NCBI RefSeq assembly: GCF_024586915.1
Contig: NZ_JANBVS010000006.1
Coordinates: 124,001-188,000 of the forward strand
DNA: 64,000 bases
Reading direction: 5' to 3'
Origin: Bradyrhizobium sp. SRS-191
GTDB lineage: Bacteria; Pseudomonadota; Alphaproteobacteria; Rhizobiales; Xanthobacteraceae
Position numbers and translations under genes: made by a program. Positions 1-7,456 of this stretch are shown in pieces. Position 1 is the stretch's first letter. Every line of letters begins with the position of its first letter. Below the pieces are notes generated by a model. That model saw only the letters and a program-made list of their open reading frames with translations, had not been told where the DNA came from and ran no database searches.

Positions 1-1278
1 ACGCCTGCCGTCGACAAGCACGATGCCACGAGCCTTGCCGAACTGTGCGAGGCGCTGGTGTCGGGTGCCGGCGAGGCCTCGGGCACCGCGATGGCCCGCG
101 ACGTGCTCGACGGCTATCATGATCTCGACGCCGACGGCCGCAAGGCGTTCTTCACCGCGCTGGTGCATGATTTCGGTCCCGACAAGACCAAGCTCGCCAA
201 GGCGATCGAGGCGTGGCGCGCGACGCCGTCGGACGAAGGCGCCAGCGCGCTGCATTTCGCCTCGGAGCCGCGCCGGCAGGAGCTGATCCGCCGGCTCAAC
301 CGCGCCCCGGGCGGCACGCCGGAGCTGGTCGCGATGCGCACCGATCTCCAGGATCTGCTGAAGTCCAATCCGGAACTCGCCGCGCTCGATCGCGACATCG
401 TGCATCTCTTGAGTTCGTGGTTCAACAGGGGGTTTCTGGTGCTGCGCAAGATCGACTGGTCGACGCCGGCGAATATCCTCGAGCAGATCATCCGTTACGA
501 GGCCGTGCACGAGATCCACGATTGGGACGATCTGCGCCGCCGCATCGATCCGGTCGACCGGCGCTGCTACGCCTTCTTCCATCCTGCGATGCCCGATGCG
601 CCGCTGATCTTCGTCGAGATCGCGCTGACCGAGACCATCCCCGGCGCCATCGCGCCGCTGCTCGCCGTCGACCGCGCGCCGGTACCGGCCGATCGCGCCC
701 GCACCGCTGTGTTCTACTCGATCTCCAACACCCAGCGTGGCCTCGGCGGCATTTCGTTCGGCAACTTCCTGATCAAGCAGGTGGTCGAGGAGCTCCGCCG
801 CGAGCTGCCGAAGCTCGACACCTTCGTCACCTTGTCGCCGGTGCCCGGCTTCATGGGCTGGTTGAAATCGACCGAGGATGCGACCGAAGAGGATCGCAAC
901 GTGCTCAAGCTCCTCAACGAGCCGCGCTGGGTCGAGGACGCCGAGATGACGGCCGAGCTGCGCACCGTGATCGAGCCGCTCGCCGCGCAGTACTTCCTGA
1001 AGGCACGCACATCGAAGGGCAAGCTGATCGACCCCGTCGCCCGCTTCCACCTCGGCAACGGCGCCCGGCTGGAGCGCATCAACTGGCTCGGCGACCTCTC
1101 GGCCAAGGGCCAGCGCGAGTCGGCGACCGTCATGGTGAACTACCTGTACCGGCTCGAGGACATCGAGAAGAACCACGAGGCGTACGCGAACGAAGGCGAA
1201 GTCGTCGCGTCCAGCGCCGTGAAGAAGCTGCTGCGCGGCGAAGGCCGGCGGCTGCTGGATATGAGGTTGTCGTCGTAG
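1..1278 (+). CDS. matA: Malonyl-CoA decarboxylase, 5' end outside window
   Basis: Decarboxylates malonyl-CoA to acetyl-CoA and CO2; in rhizobia it works with a malonyl-CoA synthetase (MatB) and a malonate carrier. The frame is open from base 1, so the true start lies upstream. The 425 visible codons hold the family core: a helical N-terminal part, then the acyltransferase-like domain with TLSPVPGF (candidate catalytic Ser at visible residue 279) and HLGNGARLERINW (candidate catalytic His at 350), equivalent to the Ser/His pair of the human enzyme. The motif SISNTQRGLGGISFG is also typical. The gene ends in TAG and is followed by repeat-rich non-coding DNA, so it is probably last in its operon. 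Family assignment is confident; the symbol follows Rhizobium usage. Confidence 0.9.
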   Translation, partial: TPAVDKHDATSLAELCEALVSGAGEASGTAMARDVLDGYHDLDADGRKAFFTALVHDFGPDKTKLAKAIEAWRATPSDEGASALHFASEPRRQELIRRLNRAPGGTPELVAMRTDLQDLLKSNPELAALDRDIVHLLSSWFNRGFLVLRKIDWSTPANILEQIIRYEAVHEIHDWDDLRRRIDPVDRRCYAFFHPAMPDAPLIFVEIALTETIPGAIAPLLAVDRAPVPADRARTAVFYSISNTQRGLGGISFGNFLIKQVVEELRRELPKLDTFVTLSPVPGFMGWLKSTEDATEEDRNVLKLLNEPRWVEDAEMTAELRTVIEPLAAQYFLKARTSKGKLIDPVARFHLGNGARLERINWLGDLSAKGQRESATVMVNYLYRLEDIEKNHEAYANEGEVVASSAVKKLLRGEGRRLLDMRLSS

Positions 1279-1329
1279 TTGGGCCCTCACGAGGTTCATG
1301 AGACGGAACGCTCGCGCTACAAAGTCAGG

Positions 1330-1481
1330 GTCATCCCGGCGAACGCCGGGATCCATAACCACAGGGAGTGGTTTAAGGCAGGCCCGCCGTTAGACCTCGC
1401 CAAGCCCACAACCGCCGCGGAGTATGGGTCCCGGATCGGCGCCGCGACGCGCCTTGCGCGTCAGGGCTTGTCCGGGACGAC
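1330..1481. repeat. Paired-hairpin repeat, family A, copy 1
   Basis: The left hairpin is ATCCCGGC-gaac-GCCGGGAT. The right hairpin has outer stem GTCCCGGA/TCCGGGAC with a nested GACGCG/CGCGTC hairpin. The element begins GTCATCCC and ends GGGACGAC, so its ends are roughly inverted. A near-identical copy lies 75 bp further on; others are at 6345 and 59943. Confidence 0.85.
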
Positions 1482-1556
1482 AGCGATGGAAAACAGATGC
1501 GCTGGTGGCTCGCAAACACACGCATGAGATGGTGCGCTCTCGCAACAAACACCTCC

Positions 1557-1707
1557 GTCATCCCGGCGAACGCCGGGATCCATAACCACAGGGAGTGGTT
1601 TGGGGCAGACACGTCGGTGGACCTCGCCAAGCCACGTCCGCCGCGGAGTATGGGTCCCGGATCGGCGCCGCGACGCGCCTTGCGCGTCACGGCTTGTCCG
1701 GGACGAC
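1557..1707. repeat. Paired-hairpin repeat, family A, copy 2
   Basis: Direct near-copy of the element at 1330, in the same orientation, including the ccataaccacagggagtgg segment between the hairpins and the nested GACGCG/CGCGTC hairpin in the right arm. The doublet lies between the malonyl-CoA decarboxylase gene and the larger family F repeat. Together these three elements explain most of the 970 bp gap from 1279 to 2249. Confidence 0.85.
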
Positions 1708-1803
1708 ACCGATGGAATAACCGCTTTCACATCTCAAACAGCCTTGGGGACGTGCGACCGTGGCCTCGCGGCGCTTCGCGCCCGAGTGCTGCATCGCTCA
1801 TGT

Positions 1804-2165
1804 CCCTCCGATCGAAACAGAGGGCGCAGGGAAGACCGGGTGCTGGCCACACCCATGGCCCCCGTGCGAGAGAAAATGCACGGGGCAGGAACCACAGGTA
1901 CGACCGGTGCATTCCGGCCTTCCCTGCGCGATGGTTTTCACGGTGTCCTTCGTGCTCTCCCCGGGGATCGGCGTTCTTGCCCCCGTCATCCGCGCGCGCC
2001 GTCAAGCAACAACGCAGACTTGACCTCAGCGTCGAGAGGCCAGGACCACACGACTTCTCCGTCCGCAAGAACGCCGGTCGTCTGCCGACATCCTCACAGC
2101 CACCGCGTCCCTGCCCGACGTTCGTGACGACGCGTACGCCCCTCTGCGATGAGGCAGGACACGCG
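1804..2165 (+). repeat. ~360-bp structured dispersed repeat, family F, copy 1
   Basis: Aligns over its length with 58381-58738 in the same orientation. Conserved pieces in order: a small CCCTC/GAGGG hairpin, a 16-nt arm at 1824-1839 that can pair with 1914-1929 (one mismatch), an inner 8-bp hairpin 1860-1867/1878-1885 (CCCCGTGC/GCACGGGG), the box accacaggtac at 1891, CTGCGCGATGGT, CCAGGACCAC, and GTGACGACGCGTACGCC near the end. The inner stem has a different sequence but the same pairing in the other copy. Several overlapping ORFs cross it, but none is shared as a plausible protein. Whether it acts as RNA or DNA cannot be told. Confidence 0.75.
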
Positions 2166-2249
2166 TATATATTGCTGATTTTCGGAAACCGTCAAGCGGA
2201 AAGATTCGGATTCCGCTCACGACGCGCATGCGCCCCCTGCCCGTACCCC

Positions 2250-2660
2250 TCACGACGCCCTCGCCTCCACGTGTCGCGCAAAGCTGTCGAGAATCGCCTG
2301 CCAGCCGCCCTGCTGCTGCTCGACCGAATGCGTCGTTTCGGCATCGAAGACGACGCGAACGACCACGCCCTTCGGACCCGGCTCAAAGTGTACTTCGGCT
2401 TTGCGGTCGCCGAACGCGTAGGCGATCAGCTTGTGCTCGACCACCTTGGTGTAGGTGCCGGCAAAGTCGAAACCCATGCTGCCGTCCTTGGCCTCCATCC
2501 GCGAGGAGAACGCGCCGCCTTCCCGAAGATCGACTGTGGCCTTGGTCGTATGCCAGTCGTCGGACGCAGCATTCCATTTCACGATGTCGGCCGGCGTCGT
2601 ATAGGCGCGCCAGACCTGGTCGATCGGGGCTGCGACGGTGGTTTCGACGGTGATCCGCAT
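2250..2660 (-). CDS. SRPBCC/AHSA1-type START-fold protein
   Basis: A 136-residue single-domain protein of the SRPBCC superfamily, which binds hydrophobic ligands or acts as a small co-chaperone-like protein. It opens MRITVETTVAAPIDQVWRAY and has the characteristic ADIVKWN segment after the first helix, a GGAF strand turn, and a long C-terminal helix ending WQAILDSFARHVEA. The frame is open further upstream to 2864, but the chosen ATG is preceded by GAGGAG about 9 nt away and matches where the family normally begins. It stands alone between repeats and a small membrane protein gene, so context gives no clue to the ligand. The function is not predicted. Confidence 0.85.
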   Translation of the reverse strand: MRITVETTVAAPIDQVWRAYTTPADIVKWNAASDDWHTTKATVDLREGGAFSSRMEAKDGSMGFDFAGTYTKVVEHKLIAYAFGDRKAEVHFEPGPKGVVVRVVFDAETTHSVEQQQGGWQAILDSFARHVEARAS

Positions 2661-2805
2661 GGGTGTTGCTCCTCGCTCGATGTGACGGCTCGCTGCAGGT
2701 GTGCAGCGGATGTGCTCGAAGGACGATCCAGGCTGGCCAGTCCCGACAGTTGGTGAGATAAATTCTGCTCCGGGGTCGCTGCAAGCATGATCGGTGGGAA
2801 CAGCG

Positions 2806-3048
2806 ATGCGAGCGTCATTCGTCGCCGTCGCAGCCCTAATGGGCGGCGCGCTGGGTGCAGCCATCCTCGGCTACGCGGCGCTGGCGATCGGCTTCTTTGC
2901 CCTCAGCTTCGTCCCAGGAGGCATTCACAGCGACTGGAGCATCCTCGCGCTGCTGGGCGTCGTGGTCGGCCTCGGCATGGGCGGTCTCTTGGGAATGTGG
3001 GCCGGCGTCGCATGTGCCAAGGTCGTGCTCAGGGCGAAACATGAGTAG
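2806..3048 (+). CDS. Small two-helix membrane protein
   Basis: An 80-residue hypothetical protein with two hydrophobic glycine-rich helices (about residues 5-40 and 48-72), the second containing LLGVVVGLGMGGLLGMWAG, and a short basic tail ending RAKHE. No family was recognised. ATG at 2806 is chosen because GGTGGG lies about 7 nt upstream; a GTG four codons earlier (2794) is also possible. It is transcribed away from the SRPBCC gene and is followed by inverted-repeat DNA, so it is probably monocistronic. Confidence 0.55.
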   Translation: MRASFVAVAALMGGALGAAILGYAALAIGFFALSFVPGGIHSDWSILALLGVVVGLGMGGLLGMWAGVACAKVVLRAKHE

Positions 3049-3076
3049 CTGGCGGCCCGGCTTCACGATCATGCCG

Positions 3077-3340
3077 GGTTAGGGCCTCTCTCCGCAGATG
3101 CGTTCGCGCGTGCGGAGAGAACCCCTCACCCGAGCGAGCCTGTCGTCGATATCCGTGTAGCCCTCTCCCACAAGGGGAGAGGGCGCAGTCATTGGCACGG
3201 CAGCGACGCTGCTCTATCGCCAAGCGCCGGTGCACCCTCTCCCCTTGTGGGAGAGGGTGGTTTCTCACGAAGTGAGAAACCGGGTGAGGGGTCTCTCTCC
3301 GCAGAGACGGTCGAGCTTGTGGAAACAAACCCCTCACTCC
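3077..3340. repeat. Nested inverted-repeat element, family D
   Basis: Contains a perfect 23-bp inverted repeat: 3161-3183 against 3235-3257 (core CCCTCTCCCACAAGGGGAG). Around it are outer inverted pieces ACCCCTCACCCG/CGGGTGAGGGGT and TCTCTCCGC segments. Each 23-mer can also fold on itself. It fills the gap between two gene 3' ends and may help terminate both. Related sequences are at 22612-22790 and, reduced to one hairpin, at 60555. Confidence 0.8.
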
Positions 3341-3347
3341 AAGGTCC

Positions 3348-3812
3348 TCAGTCCGGCTTGAACACCATCAAATAGAAAATTCCGAGCATGGCTGCCGTCG
3401 ACGGGAGGCCGAGAAAGGTCCATATCTTGAATCGTCTGTGATACTCGGCGGGCAGCTCCGAGCCGGCCGCAACGGCCTCGTTCGAGAGGTCGACCATGCG
3501 ATGCTGCAGCCGGACGCCGATGAGGAAGCAGACCGCCGCCACGCCGAGCAGCATCAAGGCCCATCCGATCCATCCCGTCGACATCGGATACTCCGCGATC
3601 GATGCCATCCAAACCCCAGTCGCCACCTGGATCAGCGCAAACACGACCGTCAGATAGAGCTCCACCTTGACGATAGCGGGTCCGAATTCCGCAATCCATC
3701 TCGTCTTCTTCGAGCCGTAGACGATCGTGCCGAGCACCGCAGCAAAGACGCCACCGCCGAACAGAACCGTCGAGCTGATGATGTGGATCAACGTCAGCGC
3801 CTGATAGAGCAT
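3348..3812 (-). CDS. DUF2269 family integral membrane protein
   Basis: A 154-residue protein with four predicted membrane helices, matching the DUF2269 family of small integral membrane proteins of unknown role. The N-terminal helix carries LTLIHIISSTVLFGGGV, typical of this family, and a second helix group contains GWIGWALMLLGVAAVCFLIG. The last helix, GLPSTAAMLGIFYLMVFK, ends at the stop. The start at 3812 puts the first helix at the very N-terminus as expected; no strong ribosome site is seen. It is not clearly in an operon with the genes upstream. Confidence 0.8.
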   Translation of the reverse strand: MLYQALTLIHIISSTVLFGGGVFAAVLGTIVYGSKKTRWIAEFGPAIVKVELYLTVVFALIQVATGVWMASIAEYPMSTGWIGWALMLLGVAAVCFLIGVRLQHRMVDLSNEAVAAGSELPAEYHRRFKIWTFLGLPSTAAMLGIFYLMVFKPD

Positions 3813-3886
3813 GGACCGGCATCGCCCCCGTCATTGTCGATCAAGCGTTTCCGCAACGAAGCGAACGCACAGAATCTTTCGAAAAA

Positions 3887-4357
3887 TCAGTTCACCCACC
3901 AATCTACTAAGTTTCCATCTTCGTCAAAAATGTTCCCGAACTCCCATTGAACGTCGGGACCCGCCACCAGCTTCATGAGTGACCTGATCTTATCCAGGCC
4001 GAGATTGATATGAATGCTCAAAAGGAGGAGCGACACGTCCTCGTCACTCCTTGCCGCTTCGTACGTTCCGTTTTCGGAAAGAATCGCATCGATCAGCGCG
4101 CGCACGTCCGGTCGGTCCAGCGGCCCCTCGACGAACGCGCGAATGGCGACTTGTCCGCTCCGCGACACGATCTCGAACTGACCGCTATCCGGATCGACAA
4201 TCTTGACGACATCGTCAAGGCCGACACCGTAGGCAAAGCCAGGAATGCTCCGAATGACATATTGCCCCTCTTGCCGTGTCATCTGCGCGAGGACGACTTC
4301 CCGCTTCAGACGGCCGTCCACGGCAGCAATCGGCAATTGTATGATCCCCTCCTCCAT
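3887..4357 (-). CDS. DUF4265 domain protein
   Basis: A 156-residue soluble protein resembling DUF4265: MEEGIIQLPIAAVDG at the start, then an acidic beta-rich segment with GFAYGVGLDDVVKIV, and a C-terminal FGNIFDEDGNLVDWWVN. The frame is open to 4417, but ATG 4357 has GGGAAGAG just upstream and begins the conserved part. The preceding gene ends 98 nt upstream on the same strand, so the two may be co-transcribed. Local base composition is less GC-rich than the flanks, hinting at transferred DNA. The role is unknown; small acidic proteins of this sort sometimes serve as immunity proteins, but nothing here proves that. Confidence 0.65.
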   Translation of the reverse strand: MEEGIIQLPIAAVDGRLKREVVLAQMTRQEGQYVIRSIPGFAYGVGLDDVVKIVDPDSGQFEIVSRSGQVAIRAFVEGPLDRPDVRALIDAILSENGTYEAARSDEDVSLLLLSIHINLGLDKIRSLMKLVAGPDVQWEFGNIFDEDGNLVDWWVN

Positions 4358-4455
4358 ATCTGCTCTTCCCTCGCCTGACGCCTTTGACCAGCGCCTTACC
4401 GCTCCTCGTCCGAGCACATCTTACGTTCAGGAACAGCTCGTCATCCCACGACCAA

Positions 4456-4950
4456 TCAGGTCGCTGACGCCAGCCATAGTTGTTCGAATGCTTCGAAGGA
4501 GCGATGCGGGAATGTGTCGCGCCTCTTTTGGAAGCTGGGCTCGCCATACAGCCACCGTACCTTCTCAAATTGGCGATACATCAGCCCGACGAACTGCCGG
4601 ACCCTCACGTCCACGCTCAAAATGAGCGAGCCGTGCGGTGGGACTCCGTCCCATCCGCTGCACTCCCAGCACTCCACGCGGGCCAGATGCCGTTGCTCCC
4701 TGTGGACAGATCCCGTGACGACCATCGAACCCGGCTCATCGCGCAGCCTCGCAAAACCGCTGGCCTCACCTCGCAGCAGCGAGCGACAGAGGTTGGACAA
4801 TTCTATCACTGGATCTCCGGACACGTGCGTTATCTGGATCGAGATCTGGCCGCGCGGCGTGATCAAATGCAGATCGCTCCATCCACCGATCCCGCGGACA
4901 TACAGCAAATCGACTTCGTCCGTCAGATTTATCGCGCTATCCGAACTCAT
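4456..4950 (-). CDS. Hypothetical protein paired with the DUF4265 gene
   Basis: 164 residues from the ATG at 4950; no family recognised. It is mostly beta-strand-like, with LLYVRGIGGWSDLHLITPRG, a Cys/Trp-containing stretch VECWECSGWDG, and an aromatic C-terminus GLMYRQFEKVRWLYGEPSF. The frame runs upstream to an ATG at 5109, but that extension reads into a degenerate family C hairpin (5070-5113), so I reject it; the exact start between 4950 and about 5065 is uncertain. It lies 98 nt upstream of the DUF4265 gene on the same strand and shares its lower GC. The function is unknown. Confidence 0.55.
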   Translation of the reverse strand: MSSDSAINLTDEVDLLYVRGIGGWSDLHLITPRGQISIQITHVSGDPVIELSNLCRSLLRGEASGFARLRDEPGSMVVTGSVHREQRHLARVECWECSGWDGVPPHGSLILSVDVRVRQFVGLMYRQFEKVRWLYGEPSFQKRRDTFPHRSFEAFEQLWLASAT

Positions 4951-5069
4951 TTGAAGACCCTGCCAGGATGAGATCTGCAGCTCCCAGCGATCGCTCGCAA
5001 TCCTTCGCTGGTTTGGATGAGCATTTCGGCCCCAAACTCGAACGTCAATACCCGCTGCAACTCCGGCGA

Positions 5070-5113
5070 CATGGGTCGAGACGCGCCGCGAGCGACGCTC
5101 CCTCGCCATGACC
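5070..5113. terminator. Degenerate family C hairpin after a membrane protein gene
   Basis: CATGGGTCGAGACGCGCC... at 5070 pairs with ...CTCGCCATGACC ending at 5113, with inner GCGCC/GCG pairing. It resembles one arm of the family C repeats at 8991 and 10390. It ends two bases from the stop codon of the minus-strand gene at 5116-6165, a terminator-like position. Confidence 0.5.
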
Positions 5114-5115
5114 AG

Positions 5116-6165
5116 TCAGGTGGCCTGCGGCCGCAGCCGCAGCACCGCCGGCGGCAGGTTGGCCGCCAGCCATTCCGCAATCACCTCCTGCTTCCGGTGA
5201 TACGCCAGCCCCACCGCCACCACCGCCACGCCGATCAGCGACAGCGCGAACGGGAACAGTAGTGAGTCCTTGAAGACGACGTCGGCGAGATGACCGAGAT
5301 ACATCGTGATGCCGATGGCGCCGAACACGGCGTAGGCGCGGCGGACGATGATGACGGCCACGGCGAGCAGGCCGACATTCATCAGGCAGTAGATCGCCTT
5401 GCCGAGCTCGGTGGCGCCTTCGGTGGCGCTGATGCCGCCCCAGAAGGCCATCAGGCCGAACAGATGCAGCCAGAAGCCGAAGTCGCGGTTGTCGCTGGTG
5501 TAGTCGACGATCCAGGCCGTCACGAGAATGCCGAGGCCGAACCAGATCGAGACGATGCGGCGCATCTCCCAATCGATGTGGCTGACGTTGAAGATCCAGG
5601 GCGTGAGGTCCATCGACATGAACCACAGCGCCACCGAGATGATCGCGTAGATGAAGGGCACGCGGTAGAAGCGCAGCGCGACGGCCCCTGCTGCGATGGT
5701 GGCGAGCTCCATGAACAACCAGCTGCCCTTGATCCAGACATAGAAGTCCTGAACCGTGCCGGGCTTGCCGAAGCGGCCCCACCAGCCGAGTTCCTCCTGG
5801 ATGCCGTAGACGGCGAGCGGCGCCATGGAGACGGCGATGGCGATCAGCAGGCCGCCGGGGACGCGTAAGCTGCGGCGCCAGAGGTGGTCGCCGGCGAAGC
5901 CGAAGGCCAAGGCGTAAGCGAGCGCGCAAGCCGTGAGCGCGCGGCTGCCCATCTGCGAGAAGGCGACCGTCGAAAACAGGCCCATGGCGCCGATCACGAT
6001 CAGCGCGCCGGCGTACCAGAGCAAATGCGCGGCATCGAATTTGGCGCGGGGGGTGTCGGTTGAGGGTGCGCGTTGGTGGAGATAGGCGAGCAGGCGCTGC
6101 AGCTCGTCGGGACTGATGGCGCCGGCACCGGCGGCGGCGCGGAGGTCGGTTTCGGAATAGGACAT
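5116..6165 (-). CDS. Polytopic membrane protein (DUF2157/DUF2339-like)
   Basis: A 349-residue protein with a short soluble N-terminus (about 50 residues, with ISPDELQRLLAYLHQRAP) followed by roughly ten hydrophobic helices. Soluble helix plus many short membrane helices recalls DUF2157/DUF2339 proteins, but I am not certain of the family. ATG 6165 has GAGGT upstream and begins MSYSETDLRAA; the longer frame to 6309 would start inside the promoter region. Two similar inverted-repeat sites lie about 115-150 nt upstream and could bind a repressor. The gene appears monocistronic and is followed at once by a hairpin. Its substrate or role is unknown. Confidence 0.7.
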   Translation of the reverse strand: MSYSETDLRAAAGAGAISPDELQRLLAYLHQRAPSTDTPRAKFDAAHLLWYAGALIVIGAMGLFSTVAFSQMGSRALTACALAYALAFGFAGDHLWRRSLRVPGGLLIAIAVSMAPLAVYGIQEELGWWGRFGKPGTVQDFYVWIKGSWLFMELATIAAGAVALRFYRVPFIYAIISVALWFMSMDLTPWIFNVSHIDWEMRRIVSIWFGLGILVTAWIVDYTSDNRDFGFWLHLFGLMAFWGGISATEGATELGKAIYCLMNVGLLAVAVIIVRRAYAVFGAIGITMYLGHLADVVFKDSLLFPFALSLIGVAVVAVGLAYHRKQEVIAEWLAANLPPAVLRLRPQAT

Positions 6166-6278
6166 GGTGGTTACCTCGAATAGTCCTCCGGGCGTGCGGG
6201 TCCGGTCGCGCCAACGCTGTTCGCGTCGCGCGTCACGGCCGATGCCGGCGGGGCGGATAAGGATGAGTGTAACGAAAC

Positions 6279-6316
6279 GTGAGCGACGTTCAATAAATAA
6301 TTTGAGCAACGCTCAA
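6279..6316. promoter_or_regulatory. Two similar operator-like inverted repeats
   Basis: GTGAGCGACGTTCAA (6279-6293) and TTGAGCAACGCTCAA (6302-6316) share 12 of 15 positions; the second is a TTGAGC/GCTCAA inverted repeat around AAC. They lie in an AT-rich island upstream of the membrane protein gene starting at 6165. The form suits a TetR-type dimer, but no regulator gene is adjacent. Confidence 0.45.
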
Positions 6317-6344
6317 TATTTCTGTCTCCATCCGCTTTTCCGCC

Positions 6345-6465
6345 GTCATCCCGGCGAACGCCGGGATCCATAACCACAGGGAGACGTGTGAGGCAGGCCT
6401 GTCGTGAGACCGCGCCACGCCACGACCGCCGCGGAGTATGGGTCCCGGGTCAAGCCCGGGACGAC
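6345..6465. repeat. Paired-hairpin repeat, family A, copy 3 (short form)
   Basis: Left hairpin as in the copy at 1330. The right hairpin is the simple GTCCCGGG-tcaag-CCCGGGAC, without the nested insertion. The middle keeps gatccataaccacaggga and ccgccgcggagtatg. Same orientation as the copies at 1330 and 1557. Confidence 0.85.
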
Positions 6466-6572
6466 ACCGGTGGAGACGATATGGCAGAGTTCGCAACAGC
6501 CATCGTAAATGCTGCGGGAACTATCCCCTGCCGCGGGCGATGACAGCTCGGGGTCGAACGCGCTCTCTCCGG

Positions 6573-6682
6573 GTCATTGCGAGCGAAGCGAAGCAATCCA
6601 GAGTCCTTACTCGGCCCTGGATCGCGTCGCGGAGCCTGTCATCCGGCCGCGCTTCGCGCGGACCGGGTGGCTCGCGATGACG
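6573..6682. repeat. Dispersed repeat, family E (TCATTGCGAGCGAAGCG type)
   Basis: The left arm TCATTGCGAGCGAAGCGAAG...CAATCCAG and right arm CTGGAT...GTGGCTCGCGATGACG are roughly inverted to each other, with an inner CCGCGCTTCGCGCGG hairpin. This repeat type is widespread in alphaproteobacterial intergenic DNA. With the family A copy and the operator sites it accounts for most of the 6166-6734 gap. Confidence 0.75.
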
Positions 6683-6734
6683 CTGGAGAAGCTGACCTCA
6701 GATCCAATTCGACAGAGGCTCGCCCCCCCGCCCC

Positions 6735-6983
6735 TCAATCCTTGAAATACGGCTCCACCGGGCCGTGGACCTTGATGGTCAGCGGGTTGCCGTGGCGGTC
6801 CTTGGCGGTGCCGGCGGCGACGCGGATCCAGCCTTCGCTGATGCAGTATTCCTCGACATTGGTCTTCTCGGCGCCCTTGAAGCGGATGCCGACGTCGCGC
6901 GACAGGATCTCCGCATTGTAATAGGGGCTCTTCGGATCGACCGAGAGGCGGTCGGGGAAGGTGAAGGTCTCGTTGTCGCTCAC
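6735..6983 (-). CDS. DUF3297 family protein
   Basis: An 82-residue protein matching DUF3297, a short conserved proteobacterial family of unknown function. Hallmarks are LPDRLSVDPKSPYYNAEILS-like N-terminal spacing (here FPDRLSVDPKSPYY), GIRFKGAEKTNVEEYCISEG and WIRVAAGTAKDRHGNPLT. The GTG start at 6983 overlaps the stop of the glutathione peroxidase gene as GTGA, so the two are translationally coupled. A longer upstream frame would lie entirely inside that gene. Being third in an amidase-peroxidase-DUF3297 operon suggests co-regulation, but not a defined job. Confidence 0.85.
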   Translation of the reverse strand: MSDNETFTFPDRLSVDPKSPYYNAEILSRDVGIRFKGAEKTNVEEYCISEGWIRVAAGTAKDRHGNPLTIKVHGPVEPYFKD

Positions 6984-7456
6984 AGCAGTGCCTCGATCTC
7001 TTTCTTCAGCGCCTCGGGCGTGGTGGTCGGCGCATGGCGCGACACCACGCGGCCAGAGCGATCGACCAGGAACTTGGTGAAATTCCATTTGATCGCCGAA
7101 CCCAGGAGGCCCGTCTTCTCGCCCTTCAGGAACTTGTAGAGTGGGTGCGCCTCGGCGCCGTTGACGTCGATCTTCGCGAACAGCGGGAAGGTGACATCGT
7201 ACTTCGTCGAGCAGAACGCGCCGATCTCCTCGGCCGTGCCGGGCTCCTGGGCGCCGAACTGGTTACAGGGAAAACCGAGCACGGCAAAGCCCCTGCCCGC
7301 ATAGGCGCGGTGCAGCGCCTCGAGGCCGCGATATTGCGGCGTGAAGCCGCAGGCGCTGGCCGTGTTGACGATCAAGAGCACCTGGCCCTCGAAGCGTTTC
7401 AGCGGCACCTCCTCGCCCGTGAGCGAGACGGCGGTGAAATCGGTGATGCTGGCCAT
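6980..7456 (-). CDS. Glutathione peroxidase (thiol type)
   Basis: Reduces hydroperoxides using glutathione or thioredoxin in the cytoplasm. 158 residues, normal for bacterial members. The active-site loop NTASACGFTPQ has Cys36 where animal enzymes have selenocysteine. GFPCNQFGAQEPG gives Cys64 and Gln71, and WNFTKFLVDR gives the conserved Trp and Asn. ATG at 7456 shares its A with the TGA of the amidase gene (TGATG), and its own stop overlaps the next start, so all three genes form one tight minus-strand operon. There is no signal peptide. Confidence 0.93.
   Translation of the reverse strand: MASITDFTAVSLTGEEVPLKRFEGQVLLIVNTASACGFTPQYRGLEALHRAYAGRGFAVLGFPCNQFGAQEPGTAEEIGAFCSTKYDVTFPLFAKIDVNGAEAHPLYKFLKGEKTGLLGSAIKWNFTKFLVDRSGRVVSRHAPTTTPEALKKEIEALL

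Noticed and set aside
1497..2756. 419-codon plus-strand ORF and several shorter overlapping ORFs
   Set aside because: They read through family A and F repeats and antisense to the SRPBCC gene, with no domain and shadow-type composition.
7341..7351. Possible selenocysteine site in glutathione peroxidase
   Set aside because: The active-site codon in NTASACGF is a normal Cys codon and no in-frame UGA is present.
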